Shown here piece by piece: positions 51,805 through 59,408 of a stretch of 64,000 bases of DNA (positions within the stretch are counted from its first letter, which is position 1; every line of letters begins with the position of its first letter). Under the pieces are notes generated by a model. It did not search any database. It was not told the origin of the DNA and was given only the letters and a program-made list of their open reading frames with translations. This stretch comes from Streptomyces tibetensis (GTDB lineage: Bacteria > Actinomycetota > Actinomycetes > Streptomycetales > Streptomycetaceae), in NCBI RefSeq assembly GCF_007655005.1, contig NZ_SZVW01000014.1, positions 1-64,000 on the forward strand, written 5' to 3'. The position numbers and the translations under genes were made by a program.

Positions 51805-52293
51805 TCAATGGACCACAGGTGCCGTCCGCGGCTCGGGAAGGCGCCGCCACTTCTCCCGTACGACCACCTCGCTCAGCCGCCACCCGCCGGCCGTGCGCAG
51901 CACCGCGAAGGCGTACCGGCCGCCGCACACGAAGTCGGGAGCGGGTCCGGCGGTGGCCATGGGGTTGACGTAGTCGGCCTGGACCTCGGCGGTGTCGCCG
52001 GTGTCCTGTTCCCAGATCCCGAAGCACACCCGCCGGTTGACGATCAGATGCTGCCGCATCGGGAACGGCTCCAGGCTCTCCGCGAGCCAGGCGGCGACCG
52101 CCCGGGCCTCGCCCTCGATGCCGCCGGCCGAGCGGTAGTCCGCCCGCCCGCGAGGGGCGAACAGCCCTCGATATGCCTCCCAGTCACCGTCGTCGACCGC
52201 CACCGCGTAGTCGGTGATCAGTCCGTCGACGGCCAGTCGGTCTCTCACGGTGGCGAGTTCCACGCGCTGCGTCATCGGCTCAGTGTTGGCCAT
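51805..52293 (-). CDS. SnoaL/NTF2-like protein
   Basis: A 162-residue NTF2-fold protein (VRDRLAVDGLITDYAVAVDD; WEAYRGLFAPRGRADYRSAG; FPMRQHLIVNRRVCFGIWEQ; CGGRYAFAVLRTAGGWRLSE). This is the SnoaL-like group that includes hydroxylases, isomerases and non-enzymes. The ATG at 52293 or one 18 bases later may be used. It is isolated from any biosynthetic cluster. Confidence 0.8.
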   Translation of the reverse strand: MANTEPMTQRVELATVRDRLAVDGLITDYAVAVDDGDWEAYRGLFAPRGRADYRSAGGIEGEARAVAAWLAESLEPFPMRQHLIVNRRVCFGIWEQDTGDTAEVQADYVNPMATAGPAPDFVCGGRYAFAVLRTAGGWRLSEVVVREKWRRLPEPRTAPVVH

Positions 52294-52371
52294 GGCGGGG
52301 ACCGGGCCAAGAGCCGTGCGCGCCCGATATTCGGTGGCCGCCGAGGGGCGCCGGGGCCCAGCCTGTCCCTC

Positions 52372-52974
52372 GTGAACGAACGACACGAGCCGAAGTACCA
52401 GGTGAGGGCACGCCACACCGAGTCCACGATCACCGTCTACCAGGCCTACCGCCCGGAGATCGGCGGCCCCGCCGCCCGCCACGGCCGCTTCCCGGGCTCC
52501 TGGAAGCGGGAACGCATGACCTGGATCAAGCCCTCGTTCCTGTGGATGATGTACCGCTGCGGCTGGGGCACCAAGGAGGGCCAGGAGACCGTCCTGGCGA
52601 TCGAGATCGACCGCGAGGGCTTCCTCTGGGCGCTGCGCAACGCCTGCCTGTCCCACCACGTCCCCGCTCTGCACGGCGACCAGGCCTCCTGGAAGCGGCA
52701 GTTGAGGCAGGCACCCGCGCGGGTGCAGTGGGATCCGGAACGGGATCTGCGTCTCAACCCGCTGCCGCACCGGTCGCTTCAGCTGGGGCTCGCGGGGGAG
52801 GCGGCCGCACGCTACGCGGACGACTGGATCAGGGGCATCGAGGACGTCACGCCGCTCGCCACGAAGATCCGTGGACTGGTGCGGGCGGGGCAACTGGCGT
52901 CGGCTGCGGGGCTGTTGCCCGAGGAGCGGCCCTTCGCCGTCGACGACGAGGTGCTGGCGCGGCTGCGCGCCTAG
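52372..52974 (+). CDS. DUF4291 family protein
   Basis: A 200-residue protein with the family core TITVYQAYRPEIGGPAARHG, RERMTWIKPSFLWMMYRCGW and GQETVLAIEIDREGFLWALR. Function is unknown; the strongly conserved WIKPSFLWMMYR suggests a compact enzyme or nucleic-acid-binding fold. GTG 52372 gives the expected short N-terminus; the longer frame is antisense to the preceding gene. An 18-base tandem repeat begins with its stop codon. Confidence 0.82.
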   Translation: MNERHEPKYQVRARHTESTITVYQAYRPEIGGPAARHGRFPGSWKRERMTWIKPSFLWMMYRCGWGTKEGQETVLAIEIDREGFLWALRNACLSHHVPALHGDQASWKRQLRQAPARVQWDPERDLRLNPLPHRSLQLGLAGEAAARYADDWIRGIEDVTPLATKIRGLVRAGQLASAAGLLPEERPFAVDDEVLARLRA

Positions 52975-53061
52975 AGGGCGCGGTACGGCCAGAGGGTGCG
53001 GTACGACCAGTGCGCGCGGTACGGCCAGAGGGCGCGGTTCGACCAGAAGGTGCGGTACGAG
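52972..53061 (+). repeat. 18-bp tandem repeat, five units, starting at a stop codon
   Basis: Five head-to-tail 18-base units fill 52972-53061: TAGAGGGCGCGGTACGGC, CAGAGGGTGCGGTACGAC, CAGTGCGCGCGGTACGGC, CAGAGGGCGCGGTTCGAC, CAGAAGGTGCGGTACGAG. The first unit begins with the TAG stop of the DUF4291 gene; the others have CAG there, so a T-to-C change would fuse 30 residues to the protein. Confidence 0.9.
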
Positions 53062-53083
53062 TCGGAAAGGACTGCGGAGCCGC

Positions 53084-53263
53084 TCAGGCCGCCTTGACGA
53101 CGCCGCCTCGGAGCGCGGCGGCCCATTCGACGACGAGCAGCTCGTACTCCGCGCGCTCCTCGGCCGACAGGGTGCCGCCCGTGCGCTGCCACAGCGCACG
53201 GATCTCCTCGTTCACCTCGGCAGCGGAACGCACGGAACCAGGGGTCACGAAATCGGGGGACAT
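53084..53263 (-). CDS. Small hypothetical protein (59 residues)
   Basis: A short gene starting MSPDFVTPGSVRSAAEVNEE, continuing IRALWQRTGGTLSAEERAEY and ending VVEWAAALRGGVVKAA. The helical, charged pattern (EERAEYELLVVEW) and streptomycete codon bias suggest a real small soluble protein of a type widespread in the genus. It has no strong ribosome site, so it may be leaderless. Function unknown. Confidence 0.68.
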   Translation of the reverse strand: MSPDFVTPGSVRSAAEVNEEIRALWQRTGGTLSAEERAEYELLVVEWAAALRGGVVKAA

Positions 53264-53360
53264 GCGACCAGCCTAGGGGCAGCCACTGACAGCCCGCTAC
53301 CGGACGGCTACCCGACGGCTATGCGGTTGGTCACGAGACCGGGGTCACACGCCCCCGCGC

Positions 53361-54236
53361 TCAGCCCGCCGACTCGGCGGCGTGCGGACTGAGGGCACCC
53401 ATGCTGACCAGGGCGATGATGACGATGCCGAGCACGATGCGGTAGTAGACGAACGGCATGAAGCTCTTGGTCGAGATGAACTTCATGAACCATGCGATCA
53501 CCGCGTATCCGACGCCGAAGGCGATGATCGTCGCGAAGATGGTGGGACCCCACGAGACGTGGCCGCCCTCCGTGGCGTCCTTCAGCTCGAACACGCCGGA
53601 GGCGAGCACGGCGGGGATGGCGAGCAGGAAGGAGTAGCGGGCCGCGGCCTCGCGCTTGTAGCCCATGAACAGACCGCCGCTGATGGTGGCGCCGGAGCGC
53701 GAGACGCCCGGGATGAGCGCCATGGCCTGGCAGACGCCGTAGATCAGGCCGTCCCGCACGCCCAGGTCCTCAAGCGCCTTGCGCTGCTTGGGCGCGCGGT
53801 GCTTCCCGCCGCTCTCGTCGCGGGCCGCGAGCCGGTCGGCCACGCCCAGCACGACTCCCATGACGATCAGCATCGTCGCGGTGATCCGCAGGTCGCGGAA
53901 CGGTCCCTCGATCTGGTCCTTCAGCGTCACGCCGAGCACACCGATCGGGATCGAGCCGACGATCACCAGCCAGCCCATCCTGGCGTCGGGGTCGCTGCGC
54001 AGCTCCTTGTCGGTGAGCGAACGCGTCCACGCCGAGATGATCCGCCCGATGTCCTTGCGGAAGTAGATCAGCACCGCGGCCTCGGTGCCGATCTGCGTGA
54101 TCGCCGTGAAGGCCGCGCCCGGGTCCTCCCAGCCCGCGAAGGCCGCCGTCAGCCGCAGGTGGGCGCTGGAGGAGACGGGGAGGAACTCGGTCAGCCCCTG
54201 GACGAGTCCGAGGATGAGTGATTCGAACCAAGACAT
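53361..54236 (-). CDS. uppP: Undecaprenyl-diphosphatase
   Basis: A 291-residue BacA/UppP membrane phosphatase with about eight helices. Both active-site motifs are intact: GLTEFLPVSSSAHLRL and PGVSRSGATISGG. It dephosphorylates undecaprenyl diphosphate to recycle the peptidoglycan lipid carrier and can give bacitracin resistance. ATG 54236 gives the canonical MSWFESLILGLVQG start. It stands alone. Confidence 0.95.
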   Translation of the reverse strand: MSWFESLILGLVQGLTEFLPVSSSAHLRLTAAFAGWEDPGAAFTAITQIGTEAAVLIYFRKDIGRIISAWTRSLTDKELRSDPDARMGWLVIVGSIPIGVLGVTLKDQIEGPFRDLRITATMLIVMGVVLGVADRLAARDESGGKHRAPKQRKALEDLGVRDGLIYGVCQAMALIPGVSRSGATISGGLFMGYKREAAARYSFLLAIPAVLASGVFELKDATEGGHVSWGPTIFATIIAFGVGYAVIAWFMKFISTKSFMPFVYYRIVLGIVIIALVSMGALSPHAAESAG

Positions 54237-54395
54237 GAGGTAGCGGAGTCCAAGTGCCGATCGTGGGACGGACGACGGGCGCACCGGGCCGCCGTTGCGC
54301 TGAACGGGGGATCATGTGTGCCGAGGGGGAAGCGTAGCGTCCCCGGAAGGCCCGCCGGACACAGGGGTTTGGAAGCCGCTCCCGACCAGCGGCGA

Positions 54396-54866
54396 TCAGG
54401 CCGCGGTGGGTCCGGTCACCGTCCAGCCCGGGGCCTGGGGGCGGGCCGTGAGGTCCTCGTGGCGCACCTCGTCGCCGCAGGCGCGGCAGGTGACGGCCGG
54501 GGCGAGGGGCCGCCCGCAGGAGTGCTCGACGACCATCGGTCGGTCGCCGTCCGGCCGGAGGTGGCGGTCGCCCCACGCCATCAGGGTCATCAGTACCGGC
54601 TCCAGCTCCAGTCCCGCGGGTGTCGGCCGGTACTCGAAGCGCTGTGGGCGCTCGCTGTAGAGGTGCTTGGCCAGGATCCCGGCGTCGACGAGCCGGCGCA
54701 GCCGGGTGGCCAGGATGTCGCGCGGGGCGCCGGTGTTGCGCACCAGCTGGTCGAAGCGGCCGTTGCCCAGACACACCTCCCGCAGCACGAGCAGGGAGTA
54801 CTTCTCGCCGACGAGCGTGAGGGCGTCGGCGATGGAGCAGGGGCGCGGGTCTTTGCGGTCGGCCAT
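54396..54866 (-). CDS. HxlR-family transcriptional regulator with C-terminal zinc-ribbon-like cysteines
   Basis: A 156-residue HxlR winged-helix protein (CSIADALTLVGEKYSLLVLR, FDQLVRNTGAPRDILATRLR). The C-terminal 45 residues add C-G-R-P...CRACG cysteines. It is divergent from a thiolase gene across a 92-base gap containing two GTTGGA...TCCAAC-type dyads, so it probably represses both. TAGACT ends seven bases before the ATG on its strand, predicting a leaderless message. Confidence 0.87.
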   Translation of the reverse strand: MADRKDPRPCSIADALTLVGEKYSLLVLREVCLGNGRFDQLVRNTGAPRDILATRLRRLVDAGILAKHLYSERPQRFEYRPTPAGLELEPVLMTLMAWGDRHLRPDGDRPMVVEHSCGRPLAPAVTCRACGDEVRHEDLTARPQAPGWTVTGPTAA

Positions 54867-54883
54867 GAGGATCAGTCTAGGAG

Positions 54884-54933
54884 AGGGTTGGATTTTCCAA
54901 CCCTGCGGGCTACGGTGAGTTGGAATTTCCTAC
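54884..54933. promoter_or_regulatory. HxlR operators
   Basis: A perfect dyad with arms AGGGTTGGA and TCCAACCCT three bases apart occupies 54884-54904, and a weaker copy GTTGGAATTTCCTAC lies at 54919-54933. They are 35 bases apart in the divergent HxlR/thiolase promoter gap. Confidence 0.78.
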
Positions 54934-54958
54934 TCGCCGGTAGCCGTGGAGGCCGCAC

Positions 54959-56128
54959 ATGCGTGACGCAGTGATCGTCGAAGCCGTACGCACCCCGATC
55001 GGCAAGGGCAAACCGAACGGCGCCCTGTCACACGTCCACCCCGTGGAGCTCCTCGCCCACACCCTGCGCACCCTCGTCGAGCGGTCCGGGATCGACCCGG
55101 AGCTGATCGACGACGTCATCGGCGGAACCGTCGACCAGGTCGGCGAGCAGGCCATGAACACCACCCGCTACGCCGTGCTCTCCGCCGGGTTCCCGGAGTC
55201 GGTGCCCGCGACCACCGTGGACCGCCAGTGCGGCTCCTCGCAGCAGGCCGTGCACTTCGCGGCGCAGGGTGTGCTCTCGGGTGCGTACGACATGGTCGTG
55301 GCCTGCGGCGTGGAGTCGATGAGCCGGGTGCCGATGTGGTCGAACGTGCCCGAGGGCGAGGACCCCTTCGGCCCCGGAGTCGCCAGGCGTTACCCCGAGG
55401 GGCTCGTGCCGCAGGGGATCAGTGCCGAACTGATCGCCGCCAAGTGGTCGATCGGACGCGAACGAATGGACGCCTTCGCCGTCTCCTCGCACCACAAGGC
55501 CGCCGGGGCCTGGGAGAGCGGGCTCTTCGACGCCGAGGTCGCACCCCTGGAGGGGGTCACGCGCGACGAGTGCGTACGCCCCGGCAGCACCACCGAGATT
55601 CTCTCCGGCCTCAAGCCCGCCTACCACGACCCCGCCTTCGCCGAGCGCTTCCCGCAGATCGAGTGGAACATCACGGCGGGCAACGCCAGCCCGATCAACG
55701 ACGGGGCCTCGGCGGTGCTCATCACGTCGAGCGAGACGGCGGCCCGGCTCGGCCTGCGCCCGCTGGCCCGCCTGCACAGCTTCGCGGTCACCGGCTCGGA
55801 CCCGACGCTGATGCTCACGGGCGTGATCCCGGCGACCGAGAAGGTGCTGCGCAGGGCCTCACTGACCCTCGACGACATCGACCTGTTCGAGGTCAACGAG
55901 GCGTTCTCCAGTGTCGTACTGGCCTGGCAGCAGGAGACCGGCGCCGACCTCGACCGGGTCAACGTGAACGGCGGGGCCATCGCGCTCGGGCATCCCCTCG
56001 GCGCGAGCGGCACCCGGCTGACGACGACACTCGTGCACGCGATGCGGCAACGAGGCGCCCGGTACGCGCTCCAGACCATGTGCGAGGCGGGCGGACTCGC
56101 CAACGCCATGGTGCTCGAACGGGTCTGA
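54959..56128 (+). CDS. Acetyl-CoA acyltransferase (thiolase)
   Basis: A 389-residue thiolase with catalytic C91 (DRQCGSSQQA), H345 (GHPLGASGTR) and C375 (MCEAGGLANA). It may act in beta-oxidation or in acetoacetyl-CoA formation. GGAGG precedes the ATG by about seven bases. Control by the divergent HxlR regulator suggests a specific inducer rather than constitutive fatty-acid turnover. No hydratase or dehydrogenase genes are linked. Confidence 0.93.
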   Translation: MRDAVIVEAVRTPIGKGKPNGALSHVHPVELLAHTLRTLVERSGIDPELIDDVIGGTVDQVGEQAMNTTRYAVLSAGFPESVPATTVDRQCGSSQQAVHFAAQGVLSGAYDMVVACGVESMSRVPMWSNVPEGEDPFGPGVARRYPEGLVPQGISAELIAAKWSIGRERMDAFAVSSHHKAAGAWESGLFDAEVAPLEGVTRDECVRPGSTTEILSGLKPAYHDPAFAERFPQIEWNITAGNASPINDGASAVLITSSETAARLGLRPLARLHSFAVTGSDPTLMLTGVIPATEKVLRRASLTLDDIDLFEVNEAFSSVVLAWQQETGADLDRVNVNGGAIALGHPLGASGTRLTTTLVHAMRQRGARYALQTMCEAGGLANAMVLERV

Positions 56129-56146
56129 ACCGGGCGTGACGGGACG

Positions 56147-56938
56147 TCAGAGGCGGCGCAGCTGGTGGCGCTTGCGCCAGGCCACCACCACGCCCGCCAG
56201 CGCGGGCAGGGCGATGCACGCCATGGCGATCAGGAAGGCGGGGGAGGTCGGGGTGGAGGCCCGGGCGCCCGCGACGGCGTAGGCGGCGGTGTTCGGGATC
56301 GAGCCGAGGCCCGTGGCCAGCAGGAACGGCAGCAGGCCCATGCGGGAGACGGACGCGCAGTAGTTCGCGGCCCAGAACGGCACACCCGGGAACAGTCGCA
56401 CCATCAGCATCGAGCGGAAGCCGTGCCGGCTGAGCTGGCCGTCCGCGGCCTTCAGCCAGCGCCCCCGCAGCAGCGGCCGCAGGGCGTCCTGGCCCAGCGC
56501 CCGGCCCAGGCAGAAGGCGATGCCGGCACCGAGCACCGTGCCCGTCAGCGCCACGCCGAGGCCGAGTTGCGAACCGAACAGCGCACCCGCCGCGAGGTTC
56601 AGCAGCGGCCTCGGCACGAACGCCACGGTGCACACGCCGTACGCCACCGTGAACACCGCCGCCGCGGCGGCGCCACCGAGCTGTGGCGGCAAGCCCTCCG
56701 TCAGCAGCCGCTGCGGCTCGAACAGCAGCACCCCGCACCCGCCGGCGGCGAGCAGCACGACGAGCAGGGACAGCCGCGACCACGGGGAGAGCAGAACTCT
56801 CGTGCAGCGATCGGCGAAACGGGTCGGTACGGCGGACGTGACGGTCGTTGCCGGGGGAACGGCGACGGCGAGCTCCGCGGCGGTGGCCCGGGGAGAGGCC
56901 GTGGCGGTGCCCCCAGAGCGGGTGGTGGCATCGAGCAT
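56147..56938 (-). CDS. TVP38/TMEM64 (VTT/DedA-like) membrane protein
   Basis: A 263-residue integral membrane protein with a 45-residue Ala/Thr-rich N-terminal tail, about five helices and the VTT signature (VPRPLLNLAAGALFGSQLGL; RHGFRSMLMVRLFPGVPFWA; NYCASVSRMG; GSIPNTAAYAVAG). Family members are linked to lipid scrambling or undecaprenyl-phosphate flipping. It is convergent with the thiolase, 18 bases apart. Confidence 0.87.
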   Translation of the reverse strand: MLDATTRSGGTATASPRATAAELAVAVPPATTVTSAVPTRFADRCTRVLLSPWSRLSLLVVLLAAGGCGVLLFEPQRLLTEGLPPQLGGAAAAAVFTVAYGVCTVAFVPRPLLNLAAGALFGSQLGLGVALTGTVLGAGIAFCLGRALGQDALRPLLRGRWLKAADGQLSRHGFRSMLMVRLFPGVPFWAANYCASVSRMGLLPFLLATGLGSIPNTAAYAVAGARASTPTSPAFLIAMACIALPALAGVVVAWRKRHQLRRL

Positions 56939-57178
56939 CCGGTGACACTAACCGACAAATGTGTGTGATCGCCGTATGGTTCGTCTCACGAGCGTCACAG
57001 CTTCCGGCCCGCGCTCCGGTGCGCAGGGCGGACGAAAACCATTCGACGTGCGGTAAAGCGTCGGCAATGATCGACGGCATGTTCCGGTACGCCTTCCCCC
57101 TCGCAGCATCCGTGGTCACGGATGCCCCGAAGGCTGCCGCCCTCGATCTCACGGCCGTCATGGACGGCGCCCGAAGCT

Positions 57179-57221
57179 GACCCTCTCCGGTTCGTCCGGC
57201 GGACCCCGCAAGGGGAGGGTC
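57179..57221 (+). promoter_or_regulatory. Hairpin in the tuf3 leader
   Basis: GACCCTCTCC pairs with GGGGAGGGTC (one G-U), with an inner GTCC-GGC-GGAC stem. It ends 57 bases before tuf3 and is followed by a moderately pyrimidine-rich stretch (CTCTTCTTCG). It could be an attenuator or a terminator of upstream transcription. The rest of the 340-base gap shows no clear gene. Confidence 0.4.
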
Positions 57222-57278
57222 GGGCAGGCCCTCGGGGTCCCACTCTTCTTCGCCGATCACACGCTTCGAGGTGCCGCC

Positions 57279-58448
57279 ATGTCCAAAACGGCTTACGTCC
57301 GCACGAAACCCCATCTCAACATCGGCACGATGGGTCATGTCGACCACGGCAAGACCACGTTGACGGCCGCCATCACCAAGGTCCTCGCCGATCGCGGCAG
57401 TGGCGCGTTCGTGCCGTTCGACCGGATCGACCGGGCGCCCGAGGAGGCGGCGCGCGGCATCACCATCAACATCGCGCACGTCGAGTACGAGACCGACACC
57501 CGGCACTACGCGCACGTCGACATGCCGGGCCACGCCGACTACGTCAAGAACATGGTCACCGGCGCCGCCCAGCTCGACGGGGCGATCCTCGTCGTCTCCG
57601 CGCTCGACGGGATCATGCCGCAGACCGCCGAACACGTCCTTCTCGCCCGGCAGGTGGGCGTCGATCACATCGTGGTCGCCCTCAACAAAAGCGACGCGGG
57701 GGACGAGGAGCTGACCGACCTGGTCGAGCTGGAGGTCCGCGACCTGCTCACCGCGCACGGCTACGGCGGTGACTCCGTGCCCGTCGTACGCGTCTCCGGG
57801 TTGAAGGCGCTGGAGGGGGACCCGCGCTGGACGGCGTCGATCGAGGCGCTGCTCGACGCGGTGGACACCTATGTGCCGATGCCGGAGCGGTATCTGGACG
57901 CGCCGTTCCTGCTGTCGGTGGAGAACGTGCTGACCATCACCGGGCGGGGAACCGTGGTGACCGGGGCGGTCGAGCGGGGCCTGGTCCGCGTCGGCGACCG
58001 GGTCGAGGTGCTCGGGGCGTCCGTCGAGACGGTGGTCACGGGTCTTGAGACGTTCGGCAAACCGATGGGGGAGGCGCAGGCCGGGGACAACGTGGCGTTG
58101 CTGTTGCGGGGAGTTCCGCGGGACGCCGTTCGGCGGGGGCATGTGGTGGCGGCGCCGGGGAGTGTGCAGCCGCGCCGGCGATTCTCCGCGCAGGTGTACG
58201 TCCTGTCGGCCCGGGAGGGTGGGCGGACGACGCCCGTCTCCTCCGGGTACCGGCCGCAGTTCTACATCCGGACCGCGGATGTGGTGGGGGTGGTCGACCT
58301 CGGTGAGGTGGCGGTGGTCCGGCCCGGAGACACCGTTGCCATGACCGTGGAGCTGGGGCGGGAGGTGCCGTTGGAGCCGGGTCTCGGGTTCGCCATCCGT
58401 GAGGGTGGCAGGACTGTGGGGGCGGGGACCGTGACCGCGGTGGGTTGA
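57279..58448 (+). CDS. tuf3: Divergent elongation factor Tu (EF-Tu3)
   Basis: A 389-residue EF-Tu with all GTPase motifs: G1 GHVDHGKT (19-26), G2 RGITIN, G3 DMPGH (usually DCPGH), G4 NKSD, then domains II and III. It is clearly divergent from housekeeping EF-Tu (PFDRIDRAPEEAARGITINI in place of the usual effector region sequence). S. coelicolor and S. ramocissimus have such a tuf3, expressed under stringent control. It is not in a str operon; no fusA or rpsL is nearby. A role under amino-acid starvation or antibiotic exposure is inferred. Confidence 0.92.
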   Translation: MSKTAYVRTKPHLNIGTMGHVDHGKTTLTAAITKVLADRGSGAFVPFDRIDRAPEEAARGITINIAHVEYETDTRHYAHVDMPGHADYVKNMVTGAAQLDGAILVVSALDGIMPQTAEHVLLARQVGVDHIVVALNKSDAGDEELTDLVELEVRDLLTAHGYGGDSVPVVRVSGLKALEGDPRWTASIEALLDAVDTYVPMPERYLDAPFLLSVENVLTITGRGTVVTGAVERGLVRVGDRVEVLGASVETVVTGLETFGKPMGEAQAGDNVALLLRGVPRDAVRRGHVVAAPGSVQPRRRFSAQVYVLSAREGGRTTPVSSGYRPQFYIRTADVVGVVDLGEVAVVRPGDTVAMTVELGREVPLEPGLGFAIREGGRTVGAGTVTAVG

Positions 58449-58479
58449 GGCCGTGGGGGACTGCGGGGCTGTGGTGGCT

Positions 58480-58540
58480 GGTCGCGCCCACGCGGCGGAG
58501 CCGCATATCGGAACAGCCCCGCGCCCCTCAAGGGGGCGTG
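58480..58540 (+). repeat. Streptomycete dispersed-type intergenic element with hairpin
   Basis: The stretch GGTCGCGCCCACGCGGCGGA, GCCGCATATCGGAACAGCCC, CGCGCCCCTCAAGGGGGCG resembles a short GC-rich intergenic element that I recall in many copies in Streptomyces genomes. The end (GCGCCCCT/AGGGGGC) forms a hairpin that can terminate tuf3. Copy number cannot be tested here. Confidence 0.5.
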
Positions 58541-58562
58541 GCAGCACAGGCACAATGAGAAG

Positions 58563-59408
58563 GTGAATGAGCCTGTACCAGTCGCCCGGTCCGTCGACCA
58601 CGGGTTTGCCAAGCTGATGCCCGACGTCGACCGGGAGCGGGCCTGGCTGCTGACCGTGGACGGGGCGCCGCAGTCCTACGTCGATCTCGACGAACCCGCG
58701 CATCTGGAGTTCGAGTACACCCGGCGGCTCGGGCATGTGCTGGATGTCGTGGCCGAGCCGGGGCGGGCGCTGGACGTGGTGCATCTCGGGGGCGGTGGGC
58801 TCACGTTGCCGCGGTACGTGGCCGTGACCCGGCCGGGGTCGCGGCAGGACGTCGTAGAGGCCGACAGGGGGCTGCTGGCGCTGGTGGCGGAGCATCTGCC
58901 GTTGCCGGAAGGCGCGAGCGTCGCCCTGCACGCGGCGGACGCCCGGGCCTGGCTGGAGAACGCTCCCGCGGCCTCGGCGGACGTCCTCCTCGCGGACGTC
59001 TTCAGCGGGTCGCGGGTACCGGCCCACCTCACCTCCGTCGCCTATGTCCGCGAGGCCGCGCGAGTGCTGCGGGGGAGCGGGACCTACCTCGCCAATCTCC
59101 CCGACGCCGCGCCCTTCGCCTTCTTGCGGTCGCAACTCGCCACGCTGGCCACCGCCTTCGAGGAACTCGTGCTGATCGCCGAGCCGGGTGTGCTGCGGGG
59201 GCGGCGGTTCGGCAACGCCGTGCTCGTCGCCGGGCATCAGCCGATCGACGTCGCCGCGCTGGCCCGACTCACCGCCGCCGACGCCTTCCCGGCCCGGGTC
59301 GAACACGGCACCGGCCTGCGGGAGTTCATCGGGGGTGCGCGGGCGGTGCGGGACGCGGACGCCGTGCCGTCACCCGAGCCCCCCGACGGGGCGTTCGGCA
59401 TCGGCTGA
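58563..59408 (+). CDS. Spermidine-synthase-like methyltransferase-fold protein
   Basis: A 281-residue protein with a spermidine-synthase fold (DLDEPAHLEFEYTRRLGHVL; LDVVHLGGGGLTLPRYVAVT; QDVVEADRGLLALVAEHLPL; DVLLADVFSGSRVPAHLTSV). Many actinobacterial proteins annotated fused MFS/spermidine synthase have this domain; true polyamine activity is unproven. CACAAT lies about six bases before the GTG, suggesting a leaderless start. Its 3' end overlaps the convergent MFS gene by 39 bases. Confidence 0.83.
   Translation: MNEPVPVARSVDHGFAKLMPDVDRERAWLLTVDGAPQSYVDLDEPAHLEFEYTRRLGHVLDVVAEPGRALDVVHLGGGGLTLPRYVAVTRPGSRQDVVEADRGLLALVAEHLPLPEGASVALHAADARAWLENAPAASADVLLADVFSGSRVPAHLTSVAYVREAARVLRGSGTYLANLPDAAPFAFLRSQLATLATAFEELVLIAEPGVLRGRRFGNAVLVAGHQPIDVAALARLTAADAFPARVEHGTGLREFIGGARAVRDADAVPSPEPPDGAFGIG

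Noticed and set aside
51805..52293. Polyketide cluster suggested by the SnoaL-like and SRPBCC proteins
   Set aside because: Neither is near synthase or tailoring genes; both folds are common outside polyketide pathways.
57067..57180. A 37-codon ORF (MIDGMFRYAFPLAASVVTDA...) upstream of tuf3
   Set aside because: No ribosome site, no recognisable family, and it ends in the leader hairpin; chance ORF more likely.
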